NCBI GenBank assembly: GCA_037954235.1
Contig: JBBMOA010000020.1
Location: forward strand, 10,060,677-10,124,676
DNA from: Aulostomus chinensis
Taxonomy: Eukaryota; Chordata; Actinopteri; Syngnathiformes; Aulostomidae
Direction of reading: 5' to 3'
DNA length: 64,000 nt
Shown one piece after another: positions 48,373-60,840 of the stretch (its first letter is position 1; each line of letters begins with the position of its first letter). Position numbers and translations under genes: made by a program. The notes under the pieces were generated by a model. It saw only the letters and a program-made list of their open reading frames with translations. It ran no database searches and was not told where the DNA came from.

Positions 48373-49200
48373 TCATGCGGAGGGTGATGGGGGTTGTCCG
48401 TGATGGATGTTTGCTAACATCCTCCTCTCACCCACCACAACCACAGACTCAAGGGGACATCCCAGCACGGAGCTAGACCTCCGCACCAGTTTGTCGATCC
48501 TGTTCCTGTCTCTGTCCCCCCAGCAGGCTACTGCACAGAAGATGGCGGATGCCATGTCATACAAAGTTTCAGCAGAGTCCTGCAGACTCCAAAGAACCTC
48601 AGTCTCCTCAACAGGTGGAGTCGACTCTGGCCCCTCTTGTTCAGGACAACTGTGTTAGTGGACCAGTCCAGTTTGTTATTGAGGTGAACGCCCAGGTACT
48701 TGTATGAGTCCACTGTCTCGATATCTTTTCCCTGGATGTTCACCAGTGTAGTAGGGGTGACTTCCTCCTGAAGTCTTTCACCATCTCCTTCGTCTTGCTG
48801 GCGTTGATCTGCGGGGCATTGACCTCACACCAGTCGACAAAGTCCCTAATGACCCCCCTGTATTCCCGGTCATTCCCATCTGATACGCATCCGATGATGG
48901 CCATATCATCCGAGAACTTCTGCAGGTGGCAGTGGTCCAAGTTGTATCTGAAGTCTGAAGTGTACAGACTGAACAGAAAGGGTGAGAGGACTGTGCCCTG
49001 TGGCGCCCCCGTGCTGCAGACTACCACATAAGACACAGTTCTGGAGCCTCACGTGCTGTGGTCTTTTGGTGAGGTCGTCAAATGTCCATGTGGTCAGCTG
49101 CTCTTCACTCCAGCTGCCTCCAGCTTCCTTCTCAGCAGTGCAGGCCGGATGGTGTTGAAGGCACTGGAGAAGTCAAAGAACATGAACCTCACAGTGCTCC
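48373..49200 (-). pseudogene. Rex1 reverse transcriptase C-terminal half, frameshifted
   Basis: The catalytic FSDD box is intact, but the protein lacks its upstream fingers and endonuclease. At least two frameshifts separate the blocks with ...KEMVKDFRRKS, VDSYKYLGV... and ...RIDKLVRRSSSVLGCPLE. A stop (KSS*) follows the SSAFNT block. It is not functional. Confidence 0.82.
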
Positions 49201-49262
49201 CCACCTGCTCCAGGTGAGAGAGGGATCGGTGAGGGATCGCTCAGTGCACCCTGCTGACGGGA

Positions 49263-49648
49263 CTTAGAGGGACAGCCCTCCATAACATAGTAATAATAAT
49301 AACACTAATAATGATGATATTTATAATAATAATAATAGTATGATAAAGTCTTGCAGGAGAGGAAAGGATATAGGTTCCAGGATCAGTGACTCATTCGCTT
49401 TGCCCACTAACATTTCTGAAACGGTTAAGAAAGCAAATTCTATGTGGGCAATAATTAGAAGAACCTTTCTAAATTTATGGAAATATTTTTACGACTACAA
49501 AAAGCACTTGCGAGGTCCCATCTTGAATTTGAAAGCACTGTCTGCTGTCATATTTAAATGAAATACATACACACACCAAAAAAATGAGAGGGTTACTAAA
49601 TTAATTCCAGCTCGAAAGAGAATTCATTTAAGAGCCTTACAATCAGCC

Positions 49649-49681
<33 letters not shown>

Positions 49682-50677
49682 GCTCTATCTATCTAGCTCT
49701 CCACACACACTCACACACACACACATACATATATAAATATGTATAAGAATGGTATGTGTGTTTTTGTTCCGTTACGATTTGACAAAAACCTTATTTTCAA
49801 AATAATTTGGACTTGCCTGTTTGAGTCTGACGCAGAGGAGTTTTTATCCTGTTCAAAAATATTTCATGAAACTTCATTAACCTTAAACTTAATACAAACA
49901 TCTCATATTTACATCAGCTGGTGGAAGCATTAATGGCTTGAAATATAATCCAAAAACACTCACTGTACATAGTAAGGACTGTCTGTTATTTTTGTGATAA
50001 ACACATGTTGTACTGGCTGTATTTTCCCAAATAAATCAATGCCAAATACTCTGTCTACGCTAAACAGAGGTGGTCTTTTTTTCGACTTCTTTAAACGCTG
50101 TCATTACGTAGTGGGAACTCGTTTAACAAATGAAGATCATATTTTCCTCTCTTGCGTTCTGTAAATCTGCGCTCCCTCAGTAGTCGAGGTTTCTCAGATC
50201 TCATTACTGAGAGATCCAAAAACACGTTGTGAGAACGTGCGTGGAATGTGGACACATTTGTGAGAGAGAGACTTCGGATGTCTCAGATGTTCTTCACAGT
50301 TCATCAGTGTGGACATCTGGACAAACAGCTGTGCTCATCTGGACACACACTCACACACTCACAGACATACACACATACTCCGTCCAAACTCTCCCAAGTC
50401 ATTTCACCACTCTGAGACTTTGCTTTCTTTCTCTCCTTGCATATCTTCCGTTTACTACTCTATTTCTATGTCTCTGTGTTCATGTTTGTGCGCAAGTGCA
50501 CATGTTTAAATCTGACCTCTGACTGGGACTCTGATATCCGACGCTAAATTGTACACATGTGTGTTTGTGCCTTTGCCAGACAGGAAATGTGAACCATGTG
50601 CATGTTGAGTGTTCTCGTATCTTTAGTTCAGCAAGCTTCTCATTCTCTCGGAGACTGATATTGTGATTTCATACGCA

Positions 50678-50720
<43 letters not shown>

Positions 50721-52566
50721 GGAGGAAACAGGCGAGCCACACCTACAATGTGCAACAAATACAGATTGTGTGTATATGTGTGTTTGTGTGGTGACACGTA
50801 GCCTTCTGTTGACAGATGGAATCACTTCCCTTCACCTCTTTTTTGGGTCTTGGAAGCTAAATATTGTTAGCGTTTTCTCTGTTTATCTTAGACAAAATGT
50901 TGCATACTTGATTTATCCTCCCTTTTTCTTCTCACTGTAAATGAGGCATAAGGGAAGAATTGAATTGCCACTCTATTACAAATGACTGGTTTATCAAAAT
51001 TGAAATTCAAATGTTATCTTTTGCAAACAAAAGGTATTGTTTTGGTTTTCTTTATTGCTTGCAATCTTTCTCCATTTTCTCATGATAATGGTACATGGTC
51101 TCTTATCGTGACATAAATCAATAACTGGTTGTAAGGAAGTATGATACAACAATATAATAACACTGATGTTGTCTTGTATACAAACCATCTGTTCTGCGGT
51201 ATAAATAATTCCTTTACATAAAAATTAAAAGTTCATCATCCCGTGATAATTATCTATTATTAAGATTTTTTTTAATCACGATATCAAAATAATATCCTGT
51301 TATTATGAGATAATAAAAATAAATGAATTCATGTATGGCCTTTCTTGGCTTCCCTTTTCATGTTTATTTTACCGTAAAGTGGCTAATCAATGCATTTGCT
51401 ACCAATCTAAACAGAATCAGAGATTGCTAGAGAGAACAATTTGTTGTTGAAGACAAGTTCACACGGATTATAATGAACGCCAAATGGCTGAAGCGCACAA
51501 ACGCCCTGAGATGACATCACATGGCTCCAGTGATATGTTTTATACAAATGGAGGAATGTTGCTGTGTTGTCATCTATAAGTGTTTTTTGTGGCCCTATTA
51601 AAAAGTTCTCACTTTTTCACTTCTTGCAGAACTACTTTATATTTGGGTGCCTGATGTTCCTACTCTGAGAGCTGTGAAATTATTCAACTCAGTCATTTTG
51701 ATGCGGGCTCAGATTTGATGCTTCTTAACGCATCACAAAGGGCTTCCATGGATTCATAACCGATCCCGCAGCTTTTGTTCTGGGTGCTCCACCCGAAGGT
51801 GTTTCAAATTTAGACTGGCCGTCAGAGTAGGCTTTTTGATTAATTCATACACCATCAAATTCAAATTTCTGGATGAATGAAAACCCCACACAACGTACCC
51901 CACAAGATTCTCAGGGGGGAAAATAAAGACCAAAAAAAAAGAAAAAACTTCCTTCATGCTTTCCGTTATGTAAGATCTCTCCATTTATTTCCTGTGGCCT
52001 ACTAGTCAAATAATATCCACAGCCTGGAGAGGAAAAAGAAATATTTGCCAACAATTGTAAATTAACATTCTTTTGATATAGTAGCAGTACACAGCCCAAA
52101 AGTCTGCACGGCTGAAGTCAAGCCAAAATGCTCCTTTTATCCAGAGTGATATCCTTACTCTAGATCTTTGAGGGCTAAATGGTGTTAAAGGTATCAGAGT
52201 GAACCAAAAATACATCCAGATTAACTAACTTGGAAGGCTTAAAACACCTGCCCTCCCCCTCGTGTTCCAGGGTAATTACTCATTAGTTCACGACAGCAGA
52301 CATGCTCGCGTCAGCTGGCTCACCTCAGATCTCGACCACATAGAGCAACTGACTTAGTTCCAATGATTTTATAAACAAAAGTCAATGTAAAGCCTTTGAT
52401 CATTCTAATTCGCCTACTGTAGCTTTTTTGACCGCAGAGCCTCAACTGAACTTACATACACGCCATTTTTCAGAACATCAGTGTTTTGTGTGATTATATT
52501 TTCCTTGTTGCTACTGGATCTCCATAGGCTAAATACACAAATATACTTTCTGATTTTCTTCCTCAG
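49263..52566. other. Last part of intron 1, no gene seen
   Basis: An AAT-rich array lies at 49287-49340, (CT)15 at 49651-49680, and (CA)n at 50680-50719. The acceptor of exon 2 is preceded by ttctgattttcttcctcag. Confidence 0.65.
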
Positions 52567-52737
52567 GGTTGTTCCCGGCTGTGTTGAACCTGGCATCCAT
52601 GGCGGAGATAAAAGCCAACGCTACCTGTGGTTTATCTGGTCCAGAGATGTTCTGTAAACTGGTTGAACATGTACCAGGTCAGCCTGTAAGAAACCCTCAA
52701 TGTCGAATCTGCAACCAAAGGAGTACAAAACCATTTG
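52567..52737 (+). CDS. lama2: lama2 exon 2 (start of laminin N-terminal domain)
   Basis: 171 nt, joined to exon 1 as G|GG (Gly23), residues 24-79, ending after TTT G|gtaagg. It begins LFPAVLNLAS, has an N-glycosylation site NAT (residues 40-42), and carries Cys43, Cys52, Cys68 and Cys71 in NATCG, MFCKLVEHVPG and PQCRICNQ. These are the conserved cysteines at the start of the LN (domain VI) fold, which drives laminin network polymerisation in basement membranes. QPVRNPQCRICNQ favours alpha 2 over alpha 1 as I remember the two sequences; EMFCK is more alpha-1-like. The 171-nt length equals human LAMA2 exon 2 (c.113-283) from memory. Confidence 0.95.
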
Positions 52738-52900
52738 GTAAGGAAAATGTACAGTCTGGGCACATCTTTATGGTGTAAGTCTGTCAGCTTGTGCGATGGA
52801 AAACAACCAAATGCTCTTTAAAATTGGAGTTAGGTGAAAGTTGCACCCCATGTATGACATATATGGGATTTATGAGAACGGGATACCCTGGCATTTATGC

Positions 52901-52913
52901 TCACACACGCACG

Positions 52914-52952
<39 letters not shown>
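52901..52952. repeat. (CA)n microsatellite
   Basis: CA with CG interruptions at the start, then pure, ending acaaacacac. Confidence 0.95.
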
Positions 52953-54763
52953 ATATCATATTTATTATATTGGTAGTGATTACACTATTAAATTCTGCTA
53001 GGTTTGCTAATTAGAGCCAGATTGGCCAGATGTTAACAATCTTTTCGTCTGAAACGATATTCCCAAACGAACCGAGGAATCAATCACAACAATTAAAGCG
53101 AGCTTTCATGATTCTGTTACGCACTCGCCGAGGGATGAATCCAAACAACCACTCTAAAACAAATAACCTGTTGTCTGTGTGAAAATGAACTACCGAGTTA
53201 GCCATCAAACAGCCGTACAATAAGCTTAGCCAGAGGAGGAGAGAAATGAAGGCTTTTTACTGATGTAGAATGACGAAGTATCAGTGCTTTACTTGAGCAT
53301 TTGAATTTTAGGGGACTTTTAGAAGACTTTTATCTCACCTCATTCCTAAGAAAATGGTGTACTTTTCATTCCATTACTTTTATCTGAGCCCATCAGTTAC
53401 AAGTTACTTTTAAGGAGAAAGACTTTGCATAAAAAAAACATCGTAAAACAAGATGAAGATGACAAATGAAACACATACCCCTTTAACACAACCTTTAAAG
53501 GTCACGTTTTTTGTTTTGTTTTTTCAAATGTTTCCAAGTACTGGAATATACAAATATAATGAGTAAAGTGTAGTTTTTTTTTAAAACTCGGAATCAAGTA
53601 CTTCTTTAGTTTCATTAAATAGAATTTTGAACAGAGACACTATTTCATCTTGTTTCTACTTCCTCCACCACTGCTCAAATGTAAGAAAAAAAAAATCTAT
53701 AACTCAAAAATCCAGACTACCAATAAAAAAGGAAAAAACAAGGAAGTCTGAATGGATCCATGGCTGCTTTAGGAATAATAGCGCCAGGATGACATCGTTT
53801 TTGTTAGTATTGTATAGGGTTCCCTTGACTGAAAACTAATGCTATTTTTACAGCATTGTGGAAAATCCGTGGTTTACAAAAATTTAAGATCCTGGAATGC
53901 TACTTTGATGATTTTTGAAATGTCAATGCAATTTTTGAACATACAAAGCTAAAATTATGATATGCAGGAAACATGCGGCCAACACGTGATGTAAGCGTAA
54001 CCACAACTGGCTTTGCATTGTGTGCTTTCAGTACGATGCGATGCGTACTGTCCCTGACAACCTCCGTAGTCCTGTTTAAGCACTTGGGTGCAACAACCCA
54101 CTTGTGCAAAGTCTGGTGCTTTTTAAAAAAAAAAATATTTATGAGTTTAAAGCTCTTGAACAAAATATGGAAAGAACATAAGTTGGACCCGAAAAAGCCG
54201 CTGACTTTAAGAGGAAAAACTAATTCCTGTGCCGCTCTATAAACGCTGTAAATAATAAAATACAATTGACAAAAACTTAATGTTCTAACTTTAAAATATT
54301 AGTGTCCTGATCATCTTAGAATCTTAAATTAATTGAATTTGAGAAGGCAAGTTGAGGTAATTTTGGAAGAAAAGTTTGTTTGTTTTCAATCAATCCAAAA
54401 TTACTTCAACTTCTCTTCTCAAGTTCTATCAACCAAACAATACTTTTACTACTAAGTTATTGAAATATTCTCATCAAATTACAGTTTATTGTGTTTTGCA
54501 AATTTTGACTGACCCAAAGTAGCCCAACCTGCATGTCAAAATCACACAGTTGTGATGGAAGTAGCACAGGAAGAAAAAGTCTGTGATTGGAGGGTATGTT
54601 TCTGAAACACTCCTGCCGTTAATATACAGTAAACATGAATAAATCGATAATGTCGTCACAATCGCTGGACTGTTCCATTCAGAGAAATGCATTCATCTGA
54701 GCTGTAACCATTGCTTTCGTGTCCTCACCAAAAAAAAAAAAATGAGAGGGAAACTGCCCTCTT

Positions 54764-54871
54764 CCCAGATAGCAGTCACATTTGGGCCTCGTTTGGGCCA
54801 CGTTTGGCACTTCTGGTTCTGATATGGGCCAAATTTGGGCCAAACATTAATTATATTAGTTGTTATCTGGG
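54764..54871. mobile_element. Small MITE-like element near exon 3
   Basis: cccagatagca (from 54764) and tgttatctggg (to 54871) are near-perfect terminal inverted repeats. Inside are repeated tttgggcc motifs (four), a pattern I associate with a dispersed fish repeat. It ends 88 bp before exon 3. Confidence 0.6.
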
Positions 54872-54959
54872 TTAGAACAGCACTAACAGGACTCAAAAAG
54901 AATCTTGAGTATTTCAGAATTGTAATAATAACAGCTGATAAGCTTCTCTCCGTGTGTAG

Positions 54960-55072
54960 AACGTCATCCTATAGAATATGCCATCGATGGAACTAATCGC
55001 TGGTGGCAAAGTCCCTCCATCAAGAACGGAATGGAGTACCACTATGTGACTATAACGCTGGACCTGAAACAG
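54960..55072 (+). CDS. lama2: lama2 exon 3 (laminin N-terminal domain, continued)
   Basis: 113 nt, joined as G|AA (Glu80), residues 81-117: RHPIEYAIDGTNRWWQSPSI followed by KNGMEYHYVTITLDLKQ, then CAG|gtagaa in phase 0. The WWQSPS and YVTITLDL blocks are hallmark strands of the LN beta-sandwich. IKNGxEYHYVTITLDL matches alpha 2 better than alpha 1 (which I recall as IQNGREYHWVTITLDL). The length equals human LAMA2 exon 3 (c.284-396) from memory. The donor lacks G at +5, so it is weak, and a CA array starts at +9. Skipping this exon would shift the frame. Confidence 0.95.
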
Positions 55073-55074
55073 GT

Positions 55075-55080
<6 letters not shown>

Positions 55081-55109
<29 letters not shown>
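55081..55109 (+). promoter_or_regulatory. (CA)n array at the exon 3 donor, possible splicing element
   Basis: Fourteen to fifteen CA units begin nine bases into intron 3. Intronic CA repeats close to a 5' splice site are known hnRNP L binding sites that can enhance or silence splicing. The donor beside it is weak (gtagaa). Function is inference. Confidence 0.5.
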
Positions 55110-55111
<2 letters not shown>

Positions 55112-56390
55112 ATTTTGTTATGTGTTCTTGAATTTTAGTTGCATTTCCTGCAGGTTTCCCAATTCATATTCACCCACGGCCTTCTCTAAAAGAACGCTTT
55201 TTTGTGTGTTTTTAAGGGACTGAAACTTTTAAATATTGCAACTACAGCTTGAACATTATCATACTGTATTTTGCACTGGCACCAATATTGGTGCAATTAA
55301 CAAATCTTAAATCCACATACAGAATCATCCCTCAAATGTAGCTATCAAACATGTTTGTCAAGCGTGTATGAATGGAGACAGGATAGTTTAAAGCTTAAAA
55401 AAAATACTGCAAAGACGGACTTCAGTGAACTTAATTCATAAAGTGCACTCTTAATTTAAGTAGTATAATTTACTACGAGCATTTTTCTTCCAAACTATGT
55501 TTTGTAAGGACAAACAGATATCATCAGCATATATTAGATAGACAAAATAGTTGCCAGTTTGATGACTGTATTTTTGACTTTTCTGACAAACTAGAATGAT
55601 GTCAAACTCCGTTGTTGTTTTTTCAGTAATGTTACATTATTAGCAGTGCTCCTCGTCTGTCTTTGATATGTTGCCCATAAATCCCTCAATTGACTTTCTA
55701 TTATACCAGTAAGGGCTTCTCCCAGTTCTAAAAATGAACCGACACCCTACAGCTGCCAGTTTCCTGGTCCATCAAGGTCATCCTAATACATCGCACCAAC
55801 CATGATGCTTTTCTCTCAGGATCTTGCTTCCATCACCACTGAATCCTCAGAGCAGGCTGCATGTTGTCATGGTGATCCTGGCATGGATGCCACTTTGCAT
55901 GCAATGATTAGACCGTCATTTCGACCCTTTTAAAGATATGTCCTTGTCTCTGCAGTGTAAAACCCTACCTGCGGTTTTGACAGGGGTCCTGGAGTTTGTT
56001 GAGACAACTTGGCCATCAATCGTTTCGTAATCTCGTTTCATAAAATCATTTCATAATCTCGGGTGTCACACTGAAGATATAGCTTGGCTGGGATCTTTGG
56101 CATTGGGATAATTTAAGACATCTAGTTGAGTTTGGAAGGGTCATTTAATAGCTTATAATATATAGATGTCATGAGAAGAAAATAAATGAGTAAAATCCTC
56201 TGATCAACAAGAAGCCACCACTTATAGTTTGAAAACAGAAACATTTTCCATTCACAAATGAACTTCATTATTCTGTCCAGTATAAATAAAAATGCTCAGG
56301 TGGAGTGTATTTTTATTTAGCCAATAATCAGAGAGAATGGAAGTATATTTCTGGACCTAAAGTAGAACTCATAACAGGCATGTTGTCATG

Positions 56391-56650
56391 TTAATGTCAA
56401 GTCAATTTTATTTATATTGCGCCAAATCACAACAAAAGTTATCTCATGACACTCTACTAGTAGAGCAGGTCCAGCACCACACTCCGTCAGTGAATCTGCA
56501 CCCAACAATTCTCCACCAGCAAGCACATCCTGCAACAGCGGCGACGAAAGCCTTCCTTTTATCAGGCAGGAACGTTGAGCAGACCCAGGCTCAATGGGGA
56601 CGGCCTTCTGCTTTGACCGGTTGGACACATCACACTGTGACAGTCAGCTG
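56391..56650 (+). mobile_element. Common teleost interspersed repeat
   Basis: tgtcaagtcaattttattta, then tattgcgccaaatcacaaca, then the tctcatgacac, cccaacaattc and ccaggctcaatggggacgg blocks, follows the order of a dispersed repeat I know from many fish genomes and UTRs. Its class is uncertain. The overlapping frames are not genes. Confidence 0.65.
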
Positions 56651-57361
56651 AATGTTTTTAATGACCTCTGCCGGAGTCAAGGAGGTAATATGATCGCACC
56701 GGTGTGGGTTTGTCCATCTTTCTACAACTGGAAAAGATGAGGATTGATTTAGATGAAATGAGGTTGGAATGAGGTAGGACGGTAGAACCTGAGTTAAGGG
56801 AAATATTGATTCAATCTTGGAATGGCCTCACATCGCCCTGGCGGTTGTACTGTGTACGCTGTTGCTGCTCCCAGCATATCCGTATGGAACCATCATCCAC
56901 ACGCTAATCCACAAGTGGGGCGAGAGAGCCCGGATGGATGTGTTCAGTGGCCCTGACCAGAGTGCCAGGCTAATCTATCAAGTGTCGCAGGTTCAAGATG
57001 GGTGGCTTTCATATTTAAGTGTAGAAGTGCGCGTTCATGTTGGCAAGTCATCAGTATCGGCAGATATTAGTTGGTTTTTGACTATCACTGATACCAGTTT
57101 GATGGCCGTCTTTTCAGCTTTGCTCGTCATGTGATGTTGATGAAGAAGAAACAAGGTATTAGAAATTATGAGCTATTCCAAATATTTTGGAAAGAAAGAA
57201 AACCTTTTTTTTTTACATCTATACGTTTTCATAATGTTTTCATGTGTTGTCAAATATGTAAATATACTTGGCAGTGAATATATCATAAACACGTTTTTAT
57301 AAAGATAATATTGACATCTTTCAATATTTGGCAAAATCAGTTACAAAGATATTGGCTATCC

Positions 57362-57511
<150 letters not shown>

Positions 57512-59004
57512 AGCAGCAGGTATAGCATTGCTGAGCTACTTGGTGGGGGCTTGGTGAGGTAGATGATGGCCCAGCATGGAAGCAGTGTACACACACACAC
57601 ACACACATGCACGCACCCTCCCACGAACGCGCACTCCATCACTCCAATGGCATTACTGGTTTGAGCACCAGAGTGACATGTACATTTACACCATCTATAT
57701 TTCCGCTCTCCTTCACAGTCAAGATACTCAGAGAAATGATTGATTATAACCTCTGACAAAAAAAGTATTTGAAAAAAATCTTTATCTTGCTCCATTTGTC
57801 AAGAGCAGATTCTTTAAAAGCTTTTTAATACCAGAGTCCTTTTTCTCAGTCACCACCTACTGAGTCTCTGACAGCATCATAGAATGCATATTTATATGCA
57901 ACAGCTTTCCATCTCGCTATAACTCGACCATCTGATTTTCCCTCTTTTGCCCATAAATAATGTAAAACATCAAAAGATACAGCCACAAACATGAATAGTT
58001 ACTCGGACAGTATACTGTAATATAATATGGTCATATATAATATAATATATGAAAGACGAATAGTCTCCTCACAACGCTAAGCTTTACTGATGAAACTAGA
58101 GATTCTTAAGAACTGGTAAATCTTTTAAAAATTGAGATATAAGCACAAAATGAACCCTCGCACGGAAAAAACCCCCAAATGTGTGTGACCTTGATTCTTG
58201 TTCCCGGAGGATTTTTTTTCAACACCGTTTAAAATCCATCCATCCATCCATCTTTTATCGTTTATTTCTCATCATTTGTTCAAAAGTTTTACGGCGGTTT
58301 GCACAAAGGAGTTTCGATTGGGCATTTTTACATGTTAGGAGTAGTTTTGTAATGTGAAAATGTGTAAAAAAAAAATTTCATAGATGTGTTTTTACTGAAT
58401 TTAGCAGCTTTAAAACAAAAATAATAAGCTGAGCAATTAGGAGATTTACCCCACCTACATATTCAAATCTGGTACTGAATGATGGGGCGGGGTATCGGCA
58501 GGGATGCCTAAATATGATACGCGTCACAGTATTTTGGTATCGCCCCAACTGCATGACAGGCTCTTGATATTGTAGCAGCTCAATAAATGCCACAAAAAGA
58601 TAAAACTTCTGTTTGATCATTTGTGGATAGGATATAAAACTGATCATGTGTGCTGTATACGAATATCAAAATCCGTTGTACGTGCGGCGTATCACCCAAC
58701 GCAGGAACTACACCGACCTCCACATCCCACCAGTTCTCTTCCTGTCGATAAATATTGAGTTTTACATAATCAGAATCAAGTCACTTCTGATCCAGACAGC
58801 TAGATGATTTGCAAATGTATTTCATTGACATAGAGTTTCTACGTAAAACTTCATCAGAACATGGTGATAACTCTTCTGCCATCAAGTGACTTCCACTTTA
58901 TTACATTAGTCAATTTTGCATTGATCAAAGTTAGAGCGGATCAACCTCACACTTGATCTTCAATGATTGACTGTAAACTCTTCACCGCCTATTTGTTGGC
59001 ACGC

Positions 59005-59056
<52 letters not shown>

Positions 59057-59058
59057 GT
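59005..59058. repeat. (TG)n microsatellite
   Basis: Begins cgcgcgtgtg and continues as pure TG to about 59051, then gcgtgtgtg. Confidence 0.95.
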
Positions 59059-59880
59059 GAAAATCCTTCCGGCGGTGTTCTGTGTGCATTTTTGTGCGAG
59101 TCTGTCAGCGTAATCGAAAGCTATTTACCCTCAAGTGCGCTGAATTTCCCTGGCGACCACAGTCATCTCACTCAGAAAATGACAATGTGTGTGCATGTGC
59201 GTGCAGGGAATCACACACGGTGACATCACCACCCTCATTTCCTCTCTCATTATTGTAGAGCCTCTCTTGACAGAAAAACTAAATAATGAGAAAGCAGGAG
59301 CTGAATGTTTTACCGAGTTTTGAGACACTTGATGTCTTTGTACATTCTTCATGTTTCTTGATTAATTCTTTATTTTTGTTTTTTGGATGCATTTCTCTTG
59401 ACCTTAAAGACTTTCTGCTGGGACTTGTTGCTATTTTGGTCTCTGTTTTTCTTTTCCTGTCATAAATCCAGATTTCCATTTCAAATTAAATATTTTGAAG
59501 CCTGGTGTTAGTGTGTACTCTTGTGTGGACATTGGCTTTGACATTATACATGCAGATTAAGAAATTAGCAGGTAATGTATTAGCACTCTTTTGTCTTTCT
59601 CACCATGGCAACAGCCATTTATCAGCTTCTGATGGGATTCAGTCAAATTGCAGTTAATATTGAAATGTAGCAGCCAGTTTGACTGATGGACAGTTTGATG
59701 GACGTAGTGTTAAATCATTTAGTGGTACTGTACTCAGGGGGTTGGGAGGAGAATCTGGCTGAGTGATCAGAATCCTTAAATAAGTTGTCAGTCAAGGTGC
59801 TTTCAGTATCCACAGTCTTTAAATACCAAAACATCCACACATACGTCCACATAAATACACAGCAACACATGTGTTTCACA

Positions 59881-60198
59881 GCTGCACGGTGGTGCAGTGG
59901 TCAGCACTGTTGCCTCACAGCAAGAGGGTTCCGGGGTTTGAGTCCCAGCTCCAGCACAGGATCTTTCTGTGTGGAGTCTGCATGTTCTCCCTGTTCCTGT
60001 GTGGGTTCTCTCTGGTACTCCAGCTTCCTCCCACAGACCAAAGACATCAAGAGGGGACGAGGCTGATTGATACTCTAAATTGACTGTAGGTGTGACTGTG
60101 AGTGTGAATGGTTGTCTGTCTCTATGTGTTGGCCCTGTGATGGACTGGTGACCTGTCCAGGGTGAACCTCTCACCCGTAGCTGCTAGGATAGGCTCCG
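59881..60198 (+). mobile_element. tRNA-derived fish SINE, 3' truncated
   Basis: Plus-strand head (gctgcacggtggtgcagtgg) with A box, B-box region (ggtttgagtcc, after a one-base gg insertion) and most of the body. It stops after gataggctccgtg, so the ggataagcgg segment and TGGA tail are missing. No target duplication was seen. Confidence 0.87.
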
Positions 60199-60774
60199 TG
60201 CTACCTTAGTGGAGATTTGTGCCAAACTTTAAAAAGTTCCCACAAGGAATGAATGTTGCGTTTGATTTGATTTTTTTTTTGTGTTCATTTTACAAAAGGA
60301 CAGCATGGAATTTATTATTAATGACAGGGAATGACAATGTGCGTGCACCAGATTTAGCAGAAAGATAATTTCCATCTGCAGTCCTTGAACACTCGACACC
60401 TTACAACAGCAGAGCACATGAAACAATAAAAATACACTGAAAGAAAAAAAATAATATAAAAGACACAATACGTATTCAAAGTGAACAGCTCTCAAGGTAA
60501 AATATGTAAATATTTTAAATATGAAACAGTCACCTAACTTATATAACGTGAATAGAGCTCAGACAGTAATTTACCTGGTCATGGATGTGTCAGAATAGGA
60601 AGTCCTTGCCTTTGCATATCAACACTGTTGTTTTTGTAAGGGATGTTCATTAGTTGGGAAAACAGAGAGAGCATTTGTATATAACATACAAAACTATACA
60701 ACTGTTCATTGTGTAATCCCATACACCAACAGGACCACCTGACTGTAATCAATGCTGGCAGCACTACCATGTAC

Positions 60775-60780
<6 letters not shown>

Positions 60781-60834
<54 letters not shown>
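60781..60834. repeat. (AT)27 microsatellite
   Basis: Pure AT array with T-rich 5' flank. Confidence 0.97.

Positions 60835-60840
<6 letters not shown>

Larger units (their letters stand above)
48094..49262 (-). mobile_element. Rex1 (CR1-like) LINE, 5' truncated, with GATA 3' tail
   Basis: On the minus strand the order is FFDFSSAFNTIRPAL (about 49190-49130), APQGTVLSPFLFSLYTSDF and FSDDMAIIG (about 49010-48890), YKYLGVHLNNKLDW, QSRLHLLRRLRFF, VLGCPLE, then a non-coding end and a (TATC)n tail (48186-48094 read in reverse). SSAFNT and SRLxLLRR are the Rex1 landmark motifs. The 5' end, including the endonuclease, is missing, as is usual for LINE insertions. It is antisense to lama2. Confidence 0.87.
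2640..52566 (+). other. lama2 intron 1 (about 49.9 kb)
   Basis: Bounded by gtaagt and a strong acceptor with a pyrimidine tract (ttctgattttcttcctcag). It holds most of the mobile elements, hairpins and microsatellites in the window. No nested protein gene was recognised on either strand. Stretches not listed separately are AT-rich intronic sequence. Confidence 0.88.
52738..54959 (+). other. lama2 intron 2
   Basis: 2222 bp, gtaagg to gtgtgtag. It contains a CA/CG-rich array (52901-52952) and a small inverted-repeat element (54764-54871), and is otherwise AT-rich. The acceptor pyrimidine tract (ctctccgtgtgtag) is moderate. Confidence 0.9.

Noticed and set aside
52567..55072. Assignment to lama1 instead of lama2
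   Set aside because: PVRNPQCRICNQ and IKNGxEYHYVTITLDL fit alpha 2 better. EMFCK and DGTN are alpha-1-like, so a protein search should confirm, but the balance favours lama2.
56817..57134. 105-codon frame with a hydrophobic, signal-like start
   Set aside because: It lies in intron 3 between repeats. The hydrophobic start is not followed by any recognised domain, and no promoter or splice signals are visible.
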